Of a DNA stretch of 64,000 nt, positions 22,459 through 34,639 are shown one piece after another. Position numbers and translations under genes: made by a program. Under the pieces are notes generated by a model. It made no database searches. It was not told where the DNA came from and was given only the letters and a program-made list of their open reading frames with translations. Every line of letters begins with the position of its first letter. The first letter of the stretch is position 1. This DNA comes from Annona cherimola (lineage: Eukaryota; Streptophyta; Magnoliopsida; Magnoliales; Annonaceae), in assembly GCA_030490835.1 (NCBI GenBank), contig CM059975.1, positions 54,303,174-54,367,173 of the forward strand, in the 5' to 3' direction.

Positions 22459-24700
22459 TCCCCTTCTAATCCCATTCTCATACACACACACCCCTAATGC
22501 TCTCTAAGTCCTCTCCTTGCTCCCCTTAGCCTCTCAAAGCCTCCGATGTCTCCATTTTTCACACGTAGCCATTTTCTACCTAGAAAATCAAATATTGCTT
22601 TCTCCTTTGAGTTTTAAGGTAGGAAAATAGTCAAGTCCCTCTCTTTGAAAATCACCCCAACATGGTTATGGTCTTGATAAAGTCAAAAGAGATGGATTTA
22701 ACTTATTTTCTATTAAAAACTTTCATAGCTCACATAACTTCCTCCCTTGCACTACGTCAAGATAACTCAGTATAATCTAGTCTTACTGTAAAATATTGAA
22801 AAATAATAATAATAATAGTTTAATTTAACTAGTCAAAATCCACGTAGGACATCCTACTTGGCAAGAATAGACTTTTTGACCAACTAGGCTAAATGGGTAA
22901 TAATGGGTCTTGCCCAATTATTATCTAAATATGATGCGGGTTATATTTATATTTTCATTTTTGAATATTATTTCAGCAACCTGTTTAGCTCCATTAGCAT
23001 ACAAGTGGTCCAGTAGTCTTAGAGATATAGGGTTTGAGTAGGGGGTTCCGTAGGAAAATAATTAATTTTTGCACTTTTGCCTTCCCGGGCATGTGGGCCC
23101 ATAGGATAAGGTATGATAAATATCCTACTAGATAAGATGAGATTGAAAATTTAATTTAAGTTAAAGTGATAGATTTTATCATTTATTTCTTCCCTAGAAT
23201 TTTAGGAGACTTACGAGAACTTTTTACAAAAAGGATTGGAGAGTTGATGGATTTAGGTATTGTGAATCGTAGGAAAAATTGAGAGCTAGAGTTGCGGAAG
23301 GAAAAGAAGAGAAAAAAAGGGAAGACTATTATGTTCTATAGAGGCAAGTAGAGTTTTATTTGGAAATTGATTTTAGGTTCCAAATAATTATTTTTGTCGT
23401 GGTTAAAACAATAATATTTGTTAAGTTATCTTATTAGGTTAAAATTAATTATATAATTTTTTATAGCATGCGGCTAGTATATACTTGGATTATATATTTA
23501 GCATGAAATATATATTATTATGCTTGAAGTTTATGCAGAATGTTTATTGCGTTGTGCATACTGGATTAATGTAGTTTTATATGCTGGCTAACATATGTGT
23601 GACGTACATTTGGCTTGAGCACTTTTGGTTGCATAGGGATTCATACATCCTGCTTGAACTATGATAAATATGGAATATTATATTCATAAGAGCTTCTGAT
23701 GGTGCATGGTTTAGAGAACTTTGATCTTCTTTTTGTTTTTTTTGTCCATACATGTATTAATAGCAACCAATATATGCGGTTTCTGTTGGATTAATATATT
23801 TGGAAATATAATGTATATATCTTAAGGCTGAGCCTAATTAGCATTTGAGTTGCTTCGATCTATCTAACCCATACTTACATACCACTTAGCATTTAATACA
23901 TGCTTAATTCATCACGTGGTAGCTCCTTAAATTAAGAGTTTTCATCATGTTTGATATCTTGTGCGCCCTACCCATCTCCTTGATCGAAATAGAGCCCAAG
24001 TACCAAATTGCAGTTAGTCCACTAGTACAAGCTAATGCTAACATCCCTTATGGTTGGCAAGGGCTAGTATTCCCTTGCATTCATACTACTTAGGAACATA
24101 GTCCCACATTTACATTATGAATCACTCTAAGTTGCCAGTTACTTACCCCTCAAAAATTATATCCTCACAACCCCTCACAGAAGGTCATTTCGTGGTAGCA
24201 TGGTAAAACCTTACAAGCCAGTAACATGAGGATGAGGAGTTCGGTAGGAGAGATGTGAACTTTCTATTGGCCCTTTCACATAAGGCCATCCCCACCATAT
24301 GTCCAGTCATCCAAAATTAATACCTTCGGGTTAAATGCAAAGTTTAACCAACGGGCCTCTCATTGTCCCTCTTCTCTCTAAACAAGTCATAGTGTAAGTC
24401 GATGGATTTACATTATCTCGTAGGGTTGGTCACATTACCTTGTCATTTAGACCCACTAGGGTCAATGACCTTGTTATCCCAAAATACCAAGGACCCATCC
24501 TTCTCCAAGAAATGGTTTTCTAGCCTGCATTTTACCTAAGCCATGGCTTCTTAGTCATGGACCACCCAAAGTCATGGTCATCAAATAACATATAGTCCAG
24601 TTGCATCCATTACATCAAGTTGTAGCCTTATGCTGTGCATTTCCTGCTTTATTTCAAATCTTGTATGAAGATTATTCTGTTCAATTTTCTGATTCAAGAT
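22459..24700. other. unassigned, probably LTR and retrotransposon remnant
   Basis: C/T-rich leader, then mixed-composition noncoding DNA. From about 23990 to 24540 composition is less AT-rich, with no long open frame on either strand. No domain is recognised. By position it may be the rest of the element whose U3 lies at 21647-22458. Confidence 0.35.
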
Positions 24701-25515
24701 TTTCTCTCGAAGGATGTAAAATGTGGATTGTAAAATATACACAGATTTGATGAATTTTTAGACATTATAAATACTAGTGCAAATTCAATATCTAATAATC
24801 TATGTTGCACCTACTTTATATTCATAGCTAAATTATCACAATCTCTCTCCTGTATTTATATATTTAGTTAATATAAATCTGAAGTGGGTCGTGGTCCAAT
24901 TCATGTTCAAAGTTTTGGTGGGGGGGTGTTTCCAACCAATCATAATACCCTTTTTAGTCTTTTTCCATTTTTTGAAGTTGTAAATCTGGATTCATATATC
25001 CATAAACCAAAACATACCGTACGAATAATATACATCTAGATTTACAATTTCAAAAAAAATAGAAAAAAGGCGAACAAATGGGTATTATGACCAGTGATGG
25101 ATGCCTCATTTCGGACCGGTCATAGATGATCATAACACAGAAATGTATCCTCCAATAAATAAAACTTCAATCCACTTATGTTGTTTAAAATCCTTCGTTT
25201 TATCATGGCACGAAAACCATTTCAGACCTAAAATATTTCCCGTGTATGAATGCAACAATTTTGAAACCGCTAACATATTTGTTATTTTCTAAATTTTGAA
25301 TTGTCATAGATGTAAGTACATCTAGCATATATCAAAGGATAATAAATAACCTAGAGTGACATTTGCTTCTATCAAGATAAATTGCTATTTGTAATTAACC
25401 CATCTGAGTAAATAAAGTCTAACCGAACAAATCAAACATTACTCTTTCGCGCGGTAGAAATCAAATAAAACGTTACCACAGGATTCTCTGATAGGAAACA
25501 GACGCTCGTAAAGAG
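24700..25515. other. AT-rich intergenic DNA
   Basis: No gene or clear repeat boundary seen. A short pair of inverted stretches near 24940-25090 (CATTTTTTGAAGTTGTAAATC and its inverse) suggests a decayed foldback element. Confidence 0.35.
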
Positions 25516-25519
25516 CTTA

Positions 25520-25792
25520 TCAAGAAAAGCAAGCACAGGATAAGGTGAGCTGCCAAATAAGGGATTTGATAGGAGCATCGTCAGTCATAATAATAGAGCC
25601 AATGACACAAGGGCTTCTGGCGGTGATAAGAGCAGTGACGAAAAGAAAGACAATGCCAGCCACAACAGGACAAAAAAAAACTAGTTGTCTTGTCGACTTC
25701 TGCTGCCTTGTGCGCATCGAGTAGACATCGCACTTGACAAGGACAGTGCTCTCTGCCTTTTTGCTAATGCTATTCCTACCTACCAATTTCAA
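25520..25792 (-). other. unrecognised 90-residue open frame with one hydrophobic segment
   Basis: Starts MKLVGRNSISKKAEST, with a basic middle and a hydrophobic stretch (LVFFCPVVAGIVFLFVTALI) that could span a membrane. It sits in a less AT-rich island without known repeats. I recognise no family, and there is no clear promoter or splice support. It may be a gene fragment or chance. Confidence 0.2.
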
Positions 25793-26089
25793 CTTTGGCC
25801 TTTTCTTTTATTATTTTTATTTTCTGTATTCCCACTGTAAAAGATTTTGGTCCTGTCATTTCTCAGTCTGTCCGTAATTAATGGATGACACCAATGCAAG
25901 CATCAACAAAAATTCTAAAAAGTTCAATGATTGGTATGATTCATGGGAGCCGGCAAGCAAAGACCGAAGGGTTGATACGAGCGTTTGGGTAAAAGGCTGG
26001 GTTTGAAATTGGTAAAAATATCTGTTTCGTGGTAGTTCAGAGATAGGATGATGATGTTTTTGGGGGAAAAAAAAAAAAAAGGACGGGTG

Positions 26090-26445
26090 TAGATTGAATG
26101 CACCTGAGGTATTGCACTTATTTTTTGTTTTTTTGAAAATAAAAAATTATATACTTGTTAATCAAGATGCATTCAACATGTGTATCAATTTAAACTATTT
26201 TTTGTAGATTTTTATATATTTATTTTTGATTTTTTAAAATCAGTGGCATTTTTGTAATTCATTAATTATGAAAAATGCCACTGATTTTAAAAAATTAAAA
26301 ATAAATATCTAAATATCTCCAAAAATGTTAAAAACTAATACAATTGTTAAATACATCTAGATTAACAGTTGTATACAAAAAAATTTAAAAAAATATAAAA
26401 ATAAAATAAATTTTTGCACCTGGATGCACCCAAGCTAAGTGCGCT
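26090..26445. mobile_element. foldback MITE, GCACC-end family
   Basis: Long inverted repeat. The centre is a near-perfect hairpin (ATCAGTGGCATTTTTGTAAT against ATGAAAAATGCCACTGAT) and the ends carry TGCACC motifs. Relatives lie at 27870-28245, 30555-30830, 33605-33944 and 60285-60545. Confidence 0.7.
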
Positions 26446-26507
26446 ATATCATAACCCAAAAAATTGGGATGATGATGATGAGATAAGATGGAATCTGATG
26501 TCACATT

Positions 26508-26600
26508 TCTTATTGCACTTTTACCTATTCTTATTGCACTTTTACCTATTCTAATATACGTTTACTCATTCCCAATACAACTCTACCTATTCCTAGTACA
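26508..26600. repeat. 21-bp tandem repeat
   Basis: TCTTATTGCACTTTTACCTA twice exactly, followed by two or three diverged units. Confidence 0.75.
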
Positions 26601-26605
26601 TTTAT

Positions 26606-26860
26606 GATGTATTTGGGAAGTGATAAATTTTTTGAATAAAAAATTTTTAGTGTAAAATTGTTAAATTGGTAGAAAATTAAGTGTTATGATAGGAGTAATG
26701 ATTAAGAGTAAAGAGAATAATGTTAAAATAAATAGGTTAGTTATATGGGTAGTTGCGTAGAAATGATTACAAAATAGGATAGTTGTATAGAAAAATGTAA
26801 AGAAATAATTTAAAATAAGATAATTATAAAGAGTAAAAAGTTTACAAACTTACATACCAT
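26606..26860. mobile_element. Tourist-like MITE, eroded ends
   Basis: Begins GTATTTGGGAAGTGATAAA and matches the intron-4/5 MITEs along its length (GGTTAGTTATATGGGTAGTT). No duplication visible. Confidence 0.6.
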
Positions 26861-27429
26861 ATTCTCATCTTATCCCATTTCTAAACTTGGAGAGTTATCT
26901 TAAATTAATTGTCCAGTCATTCGAGAAAGTGATGCGATCATAAAATAAATAATAATTACCCTAATTCAATATTCATATGACAAGTAATTCGGTGTTACGT
27001 AAACCAATATAAGTTACACTGTGGAATAACTAATTTTTTAAAATTTAAGTATCGCTTTTTTAAAATCTAAATGAATCCTGTCAATCATTTACACGTGTAT
27101 TTTTTACATGCAGAAGTTCATATGTCTTAGAAAGTTATGAAGGATTAAAGATTTATTTTCAAAATTAATGTTTTTATATTCATTCTCAAATGGCTTTTTT
27201 TTTTAATTCACAATATAGAAGTTTCTGTAGGATAAAATTTTATTTTCAAAATACACTGGTTGCATATTCCTTCTCAAATGGTGTTTTATAGATTTTGTAA
27301 TATAGAAACACGTGTGAATTTTAGCATGATAAAAATACACACATAAAAAATAATATTATTGGTTTAAATTTTAAAACGATTATCAAATTAGAAAAACAAG
27401 ATATCTATTATAAGTTATAGTTGTACATG

Positions 27430-27700
27430 TACCACTTTAATTTTAAAGTAGTGTTTTCAACATTTAAACTATCTAAAATATTACTATATGTGGATAAATA
27501 TTTTTATAAAGTATTATTACATTCTAAAATATGTGTGAATAGATGTAATCATTTTTCAGAATTTACTTATGAATATATATTTGGTCTCCTAGTTAAACAA
27601 GTGAGGTTAAATATAATAAATGAATTGAATTTTGCATCAATCATTAATATCTTAAAAATTAAGCGAGTTACATGAGACTGCTTCTATATATAACTTAAAG
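27430..27700. mobile_element. half of a GGTTACAT foldback element
   Basis: Matches one arm of the complete element at 29167-29704 (TAAAGTATTATTACATTCTA, AAATTAAGCGAGTTACATG). The other arm is not seen here. Confidence 0.45.
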
Positions 27701-27754
27701 TGGAGAGTTATATGGAATATTTTCAAATGCACTTAGGTACACTTAGCCTCAATG

Positions 27755-28625
27755 CATCCATATAACCCCTTCAAAATCAAAGATTTTAATCCTTAACAGA
27801 AATTCAATCCATTCATTGTATTTAACATCATTTTTTATCTAAGAGACCAAGTTTCATCCTCATCAAGTAGTGGTTTGATCTTTTCAGGCCGGACGCACGG
27901 CTGCCTTTTTGCATCCGGCCCAAAAACATATTTTTTTATTTTTTTCATTTTTTGTTTCACGGGTAAGTAAATTTATGTGTAGTAAATCTATAAACCAAGT
28001 TTTACCATATGTGGATTTTTTAAGTATTTTTTTAGACTTTTAAATATAGTGGCATTTCCGATATTTTTTTAGACCCAAAAATTACGGAAATGTCACTGTG
28101 TTTAAAAATAAAAAAAAATTACTTAAAAACATCAAAAAATGGTAAAACTTGGCTTGTAAATTTAATACACCTAAATTTACTTGCCCATGAAAAAATAAAT
28201 AAATAATATATATTTTTCAGCCGAACGCACGGCTGATGAGGGCTCCATCAAGTATGTTTATAGGCCACATTTGTTCAAATATATATGTATATATTTTTTT
28301 TTCATGTGTAAATTACAAAAAATGCTTAGATCTACTTACACGTGTATTAGAATGTAATAATACATTATAGAATCATTTATTCACATAAAAATGATATTTT
28401 TGACAGTTTAGATGTTGAAAATACTACTTTAAAATAATATTTTAGCATTTTTCATAATTTACACATTAATATATACATTTTCTAACAAATGCGGCTCATA
28501 AACATACTTGATTGGGATGAAATTCGGTCTACTAGATAAACAAATGAGGTTAAATAGAATGAATGGATTAAATTTTTCATTAATGATCAAAATCTTAGAT
28601 TTTGAAGGGATTACATGGCTTTGCT
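27755..28625. mobile_element. foldback element split by a nested element
   Basis: Arms TATAACCCCTTCAAAATC and GATTTTGAAGGGATTACATG are inverted copies. It is interrupted at 27870-28245 and continues unchanged after it. Outer limits are approximate. Confidence 0.6.
27870..28245. mobile_element. nested MULE-like MITE, 9-bp TSD CATCAAGTA
   Basis: 376-bp insertion with CATCAAGTA at 27861-27869 and 28246-28254. Ends carry GCCGGACGCACGGCTG and its inverse CAGCCGAACGCACGGCTG. The centre is a hairpin (AGTGGCATTTCCG against CGGAAATGTCACT). A 9-bp duplication fits Mutator-like elements. Confidence 0.75.
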
Positions 28626-28744
28626 TAAAACTTTGTTTATATGTTAAATACACTTAGATAAATAAGTATATAAAGAAAAATACAAAAAAAAATTATTATG
28701 AATGGGCTTTTTGAGATGGGCTAAGTAAGGCATTTGCTTAGCCT

Positions 28745-29155
28745 GAGCTAACAGGATCATTCCTATATATATAAGATATATTCCTGTACAGTGAAGTTGC
28801 ATCATTATTAACGATGTATTTAGCTAAAAAAGGCTCCACATATACTTAAATGTACTGATACTTTATACAATCATTTATCCATATATAAATTTTATAACAA
28901 ATGATTTACATGTTAAAAAAATCACTTTAAAGTTGTTATTTACATCATACTATTTTATTACATTGAATTTATACTATTTTCATACGGTGTCCATACACAT
29001 TTCCAATGAGGATGAAAATTGGTATGGTAATTGAATACATAATTCTAAATACAATGGGTGGAGTATATTATAATTTTATGATCATGTGATACCCATTTTG
29101 GCGCAACTATGTCGCTGTTACAATGCAATTGCGTTGCACCTGAATATTTCTCATA
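28745..29155. mobile_element. MITE-like repeat, relative of 29748-30093
   Basis: Shares GATGAAAATTGGTATGGTAA, AATACAATGGGTGGAGT and CTTTATACAATCATTTATCC with the element at 29748-30093. Ends uncertain. Confidence 0.5.
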
Positions 29156-29166
29156 TATATATATAT

Positions 29167-29704
29167 GGGCTCTGTTTCTATGTAACTAGGTTACATAGTA
29201 GTGGACTTATATAACCCCTTTAAAATCTATGATTTTGATCTTTGATGAAAAATCTAATCTATTCATTGTATTTAGCATCATTTGTTTATCTAAAGGATCA
29301 AGTTTCATCCCAATCAAGTATATTTATGAGCACATTTATTAGAAAATGTATATATTCATGTGTAAATTATGAAAAATGCTAAAATATCAATAAGTAGTAT
29401 TTTCGATATTTAAACCATCCAAAATATTATCTCTATGTGAATAAATGATTCTATAAAGTATTATTATATTCTAATATATGTGTAAATAGATCTAAGCATT
29501 TTTCATAATTTACATACGAATATATATATATTTTTGAACAAATGTAACCCATAAACATACTTGATTGAAATGAAACTTGATTTTTTAGATAAAGAAATCA
29601 TGTTAAATACAATGAATAGATTGAATTTTCCATTAATGATCAAAATCTTAGATTTTAAAAGGATTACATTGATCCACTTCTATGTAACCTAGTTACACGA
29701 GCTC
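29167..29704. mobile_element. complete GGTTACAT foldback element
   Basis: Terminal inverted repeats TGTAACTAGGTTACATAG (left) and CTATGTAACCTAGTTACAC (right), with arms about 250 bp long. Non-coding. Partial relatives lie at 27430-27700, 27755-28625 and about 60825-61080. Confidence 0.7.
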
Positions 29705-29747
29705 ATATATATATATATATATTATGTATATGTATATATATTATGTA

Positions 29748-30093
29748 TGAGAACCGATCCTGTGCAGTCCGCTGTAAAATGGACCCCACACATATTAGAT
29801 TGTAATGAAACTTTATACACTCATTTATCCATATATAAATCATACTTTAGACGGTTTAAATGTTGAAAAAACCACTTTAAACTTGATATTTACATTAAAC
29901 TATTTTATTACGTTGATTTTTCACCATTTTAAGATAGAGACTACACACATGTTGGATTTGGATGAAAATTGGTATGGTAATAAAGTGAACAATTATAAAT
30001 ACAATGGGTGGGGTGGATTTATGGGAAATGATTAGGTGGGACCCACAGTGCATGGACTGCACGGTGCAGTCGCATGCACTGGATCATTTCCCA
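29748..30093. mobile_element. MITE with GATCC..TGCAGTC ends
   Basis: Left GAACCGATCCTGTGCAGTCC; right inverted GGGAAATGATCCAGTGCATG, with CTGCACCGTGCAGTC just inside. It is preceded by an AT microsatellite (29706-29745). Confidence 0.55.
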
Positions 30094-30554
30094 TTATGTA
30101 TATGTATATATTAAAAATGGTAAGGTGCAATTGAGTGCAAATGGAATTATATCTGTGATAAATCAAAATATAACCTACCTATTTTATTTAGAATTATTTT
30201 TTTAATAATATACTAAGTTTCCAAATCAAATATATATCTTATTTGAAAATTTGTGCAAAATCAATAGCCACAAAAATCTGTAGGACTTTTGCGAATATGC
30301 TTGCGGGGTTTGACGGGATGCATTGACTAATATTGTATAGGTTTATATAAAAGTGCAAGAATATCTCTTCCGTCATGATGTTATCAAAAATTTCTGCAAA
30401 ATGATGAAAATACATTTATAAAATTGCAAATATATCTTTTAAATTAAAAGGATATTTTCAAAAAAAATTTAAAAATGGTTAAAGCACTCAAGTGCGCTGA
30501 AGTTAAGTGCACCTAGGTGCACTATGTCAAATCCTATTTATTTTTATTTTTTAT

Positions 30555-30830
30555 ATATATGCAAAGATGGATGTATTTAACCTATAAACCAAGTTTTACT
30601 ATTTTTGAATAATTTTAAGTATTTTTTTTAAAACATAGTGGCATTTTTTGTATTTTTAGTCAAAAAATTACGAAAATGCCACTGTATTTAAAAATTAAAA
30701 AATATTTAAAAGCAATCAAAAATGGTAAAAATTGATTTATAAGTTAAATACATCTAACTCTACATATTTATAAAAAATATTTTAAAAAAAATTTTGGGAG
30801 GTTACCGTGGCCGGACGCATGGGGTCCTTC
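30555..30830. mobile_element. foldback MITE, GCACC-end family
   Basis: Central hairpin AGTGGCATTTTTTGTATTTT against ACGAAAATGCCACTGT. The right end GGCCGGACGCATGGGG resembles the nested element at 27870. The preceding 30094-30554 is AT-rich with GTGCACCTAGGTGCAC-type ends of another relic. Confidence 0.55.
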
Positions 30831-32413
30831 CCCGTACTTATAACACGTCAATGGTCTGTACGCATGATCTTCTCATCCATTTAATGTCCTCTCTACACAC
30901 TTGCTACTCAATTCTTGCGTACTAAGACGTGACTACACCAACTTCACAAATTCAAATAGGATAAGATGAAGATAGGATGATAGAAGATGTGTCGAAATCT
31001 TTCATTTTTAAAAAGTATTTTTTAATTTTAAAAAATAACAACTCATTTTTCCTCATTTTCATAAAAAAAAAATTCAATTCTTATACAATTTTTTATTTCA
31101 AACACACAACAATAGGTTTTTCTTCACACAATTTCTGTCCAATCAAGTCCTGAACAGGAACTTACCTTTGTTCCCTGAGTCACTCTAACCGACCCCTCTC
31201 CCATGTCAACAATGTAATCCTAGATCCAGCCTCGGCCTCAGCCTGGACCAACCTCGCTCCTACGGGCTCTCCTCTAGCCAAGCGGTGGCCTGCACCAGTC
31301 CAAATATCCAATACCATCATCCTTCGGCCCCCTTGCCATTGCCCCCCTTCACATTCAACAAGCCCCACACCTCTCCCCAGGTGGTGGCCTACCCTTCACC
31401 TCAATCAAAAGCATCCCGCACCGCTCCGCTTGTAATAGGAACTTTCCCCCAAAAAATTTATTATTTTGATTTTATTTTAAATATCTAACCATTCATGTTA
31501 TTTAAAATATAAATTTGATTGTTCGCAGTAAAAATCATACAAATCAAATTGTGATAATTAAAAACCTAAGATAAAAGAGTATTAATGGTATATTATAAAT
31601 ACTATATATAATAACATTTATGTAATCTGAAATGTTATATGCATTTATTTTCTCTAGATGAATCTAAAATTGCCTTTTTATTTTAATAGAAGTATTGCAT
31701 ATCATTTTTATATGCTTAATATATAATTTTTACTTATTTAAGATTATATTAATGTCTGATTTATTTGATTTTCATTATGAGCAGCCTAAATTATATTTCA
31801 AGCAATATGTATGATAGGATTTTTGAAATAAAATAAAATAAAATATAAACTTTTGAGATGGTTCCATTAAGAGGAAGCCTTTCTCAGTACATCCAATCAC
31901 AACTAATGAGTCTTTCACTTCGAAATTCAACACATGCTCTTCGGACACGAGTTAAAGTCTAGGGATCTCTCAATTTTCCTCTCTTAACTAGTGATATTTC
32001 TCATATTACAGCATTGACTACAGATTTTAAAATTTTCTAAACATCATTGGGCGGGCCTAACTTATTAATCTTTTTATTTACGGCTTAACCAATTTTGAAT
32101 GTAAATTGGCCGATAAATGGGCAGCCTTGAAATAATGTTTCAAGAGTTTTTGATAACCAATGTTTCAAGATTTTAGTGCAATGATATTTGGTACATTGAT
32201 AACAATTTGTTGGTATGTGTTTTTGTCGATTAGTTGATTATTTTATATTTGTTAGTTAATTATTTATGTAACAAAAGTAAAGACATTTAATTTTGTATAT
32301 GAAACAATCAATTTTTAAGGATTTTTTTTATCAAATTGTTAACTCAAATTATGAGCCTGAGTTATTAATCCAAATTCAAGTTGTTCTTACTTTTTTATTG
32401 GTCCAAATTCAAG
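30831..32413. other. intergenic, with a GC-rich island at 31180-31440
   Basis: Mostly AT-rich. The island encodes short Pro/Ser-rich frames on both strands without a recognisable domain and may be a gene or transposon fragment. A 35-bp unit is tandemly duplicated at 32367-32435 (CCAAATTCAAGTTGTTCTTA). Confidence 0.4.
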
Positions 32414-32426
32414 TTGTTCTTACTTT

Positions 32427-32681
32427 TTTATTGGTAGCTATACATTGTAACAACTGATATTATAATCAGGAGCATTTACAACCCTTACACTATAGAGGGA
32501 ATTCTTCTATAAACCTCCTCCCCCTAAAATTTACAACTCTTACACCACAGAGGGAATTCTTTTATAAACTTCCTCCTCCTAAAGCAGAGGAAATTAAAGA
32601 AAGGGAGATAAAAACTCCCACCTGAGTGGGTTTGGATTTCCGCCCATGACCGAACCAACTGCGCTGCCCGCAGTTGGTGAC
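32427..32681 (-). mobile_element. probable tRNA-derived SINE, 13-bp TSD
   Basis: Minus-strand unit of about 255 bp. Its head (GGGCAGCGCAGTTGGTTC) resembles a tRNA A-box region. It ends in an A-rich tail (CCAATAAAA) and is flanked by TTGTTCTTACTTT at 32414-32426 and 32682-32694. Inside is a diverged tandem repeat of about 57 bp (GAGGGAATTCTT). Size, tail and duplication fit a plant SINE; the B box is degenerate. Confidence 0.7.
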
Positions 32682-32991
32682 TTGTTCTTACTTTGAATTT
32701 TATAAATTTGGTTTTCATTACTTTGAATTTTATAAATTTGGTTTTCATTTGATTTTTGATGTTTTGAATTTGGTTATAATTGAGGCTATAAATCTGGCCT
32801 GCTTCACTAGTTAGGATCTTCTCCACCCTTACTCTATTTATAAAAACTTAACCTAACTCTACACTCAACACTATATTTTGAGTTAAAAATTAGATTAAGT
32901 CAATATTTTCTTTTTTTTTATTTAATGTGGTTAAGTCAATAGTAGAAATAAGAAAAAATAAGAAACTTATTTCTAAATAGTTTTAAGCTTA

Positions 32992-33312
32992 GGGGCTATA
33001 TGGCATGGGTTAAAAGTTTTTGACGTGTTTTACGGGTTGAAAAAACGTCAATCGTCAATTTTGTCCGTCAATACTTGTGCGGGCATTAACTACAATTGAG
33101 GCGTACGGGCGGAAGAATCACAATGCCATTTCGCCAAAGCCTGCTGCTGCACTGCAAAGGAGCATTTTCAGCGTCCCTGGCGTTGCTATTCACATGTACG
33201 GTAGCCAACGGTGTTTGAAAAATGACTTGAAAATGACATTTTTTTGATTCGCACCCCAAGGTTTGAAAAGTTTACAGATCTTTGTGAGTTTTCATTGTTA
33301 CCAAACAACCCC
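32992..33312. mobile_element. PIF/Harbinger-like MITE, TSD TTA
   Basis: Left GGGGCTATATGGCATGGGTT; right inverted GGGGTTGTTTGGTAACAATG. TTA flanks both ends (32989-32991, 33313-33315). About 321 bp, non-coding. Confidence 0.7.
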
Positions 33313-33604
33313 TTATGCCTCGCCTTTATTTTAATAATACTCTAACGTTCATTTGATGATTTAATAATTATGGATTTACTACATTGATGGAAATCTGTCT
33401 AGGAACTAATTTCGTGATTGGGAGCAATTAAATGGTATCTGTTGTCGTCACTCTGTTACGAATAGGTGAATTTATTCGAACGCGTGTAATTTAAATGTAA
33501 ATTAAATGGTACCGAAAACGAAAGCTCGTTAGCAAGCACACCTCAGTCCCCGGATCGAGTCTTCCAAACCAAATCTTCAGTCTTAAGTGCTTTTTTGGGT
33601 GGGA
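33313..33604. other. intergenic, nothing recognised
   Basis: Mixed-composition noncoding DNA between two MITEs. No frame or repeat could be assigned. Confidence 0.4.
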
Positions 33605-33944
33605 ACTGATTCAATGCACCAGGGTGCATCAAAATTTTTGTGCACCCCAACGCAACACCCATTTTTTTGAATTTTCTATAAAATTGTTAATCTAAATATG
33701 ATTAACATATTAAGTTTTACCATCTTTGAAAATAGTGCATTATTTTTTAAATTTTATAGTATTAGAAGGGGTTTTAGTCATTTTTTTAAAAAACAAAATC
33801 TAAAATACCTCTATTTTAAAAATTCGAAAATATATACGTCCCAACAATTGATAAAACTTAGTTTATAAATTAAGTACAGTTAGATTAATAGTTTATATAA
33901 AATTTTAAAAATAAATTTTGCACCCAAGTGCATTGAATCAATTC
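33605..33944. mobile_element. foldback MITE, GCACC-end family (clear copy)
   Basis: Ends GGAACTGATTCAATGCACCA and, inverted, GGAATTGATTCAATGCACTT. The centre is AT-rich and self-complementary. Confidence 0.75.
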
Positions 33945-33953
33945 CTCTGTTAG

Positions 33954-34633
33954 GTGACGCTTCAGAAAAGAAGCAAAAATATAAGCACAGTGCAACAATG
34001 TTCAGATTTTTTACAACTATTACATGAGTTTGTCAAACACCTAATTGTTGAAGCGCGTACAAATTTTCAAAGCCAAAAAGCACTTAGCTTGTACAGCAAG
34101 TGGCGCCAAACAACTCTCAAATCTACTAGAGCTATAGGATGCTCACTAAAAGCCATCTCATCAGCCACAGTTTATCGTCCACAGGCAGCAAAAGGGAGTA
34201 CAGCAAGTTGCACAGAAGAAAAGGAAAGGTGGGCAGAGCAGGAAGAAGAGCGGGCAACACCGAGCAACAGATAAGCTCTCACACAACCCAGGTCGAACAG
34301 ATAGCAGCTACCAGCCACAGCAGTTGGACCGCGAAGGAAAGGATGAACAAGAACGAGGAGATTGCTGAGATGCAAAAAATGGGCAGAGGTATTAAAAAAA
34401 AATTAACTGTAATAAAAGAAGCCGAATTGTCCATCCATTACAATTTACGCGGAGCTTGGCCTCCCCAGGGCCTGGGAGCAACACGTACACTGGGGAGCAC
34501 GGAGCACCTCTCTCGTAACGCAGTAACAAAACCTCGCGCTCAGGGGGACACCCTACTAGAATTGGGCCTTCTGAGAAGTCTTCGAAAGGTCATTTTCAAA
34601 TTGGATGACACGTATTCTCTGACTCTAATATGA
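33954..34633 (+). other. unrecognised GC-richer region with two overlapping open frames
   Basis: Frames of 106 residues (33954-34274) and 164 residues (34139-34633) overlap in different phases, both Lys/Arg/Glu/Ser-rich. No known motif, no splice support and no obvious promoter. It could be an old exon, a pseudogene or a transposon fragment. Confidence 0.2.
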
Positions 34634-34639
34634 CCGCTC

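Noticed and set aside
32640..32681. A functional tRNA gene
   Set aside because: Only an A-box-like head is present; no cloverleaf can be formed and an A-tail plus duplication indicate a SINE.
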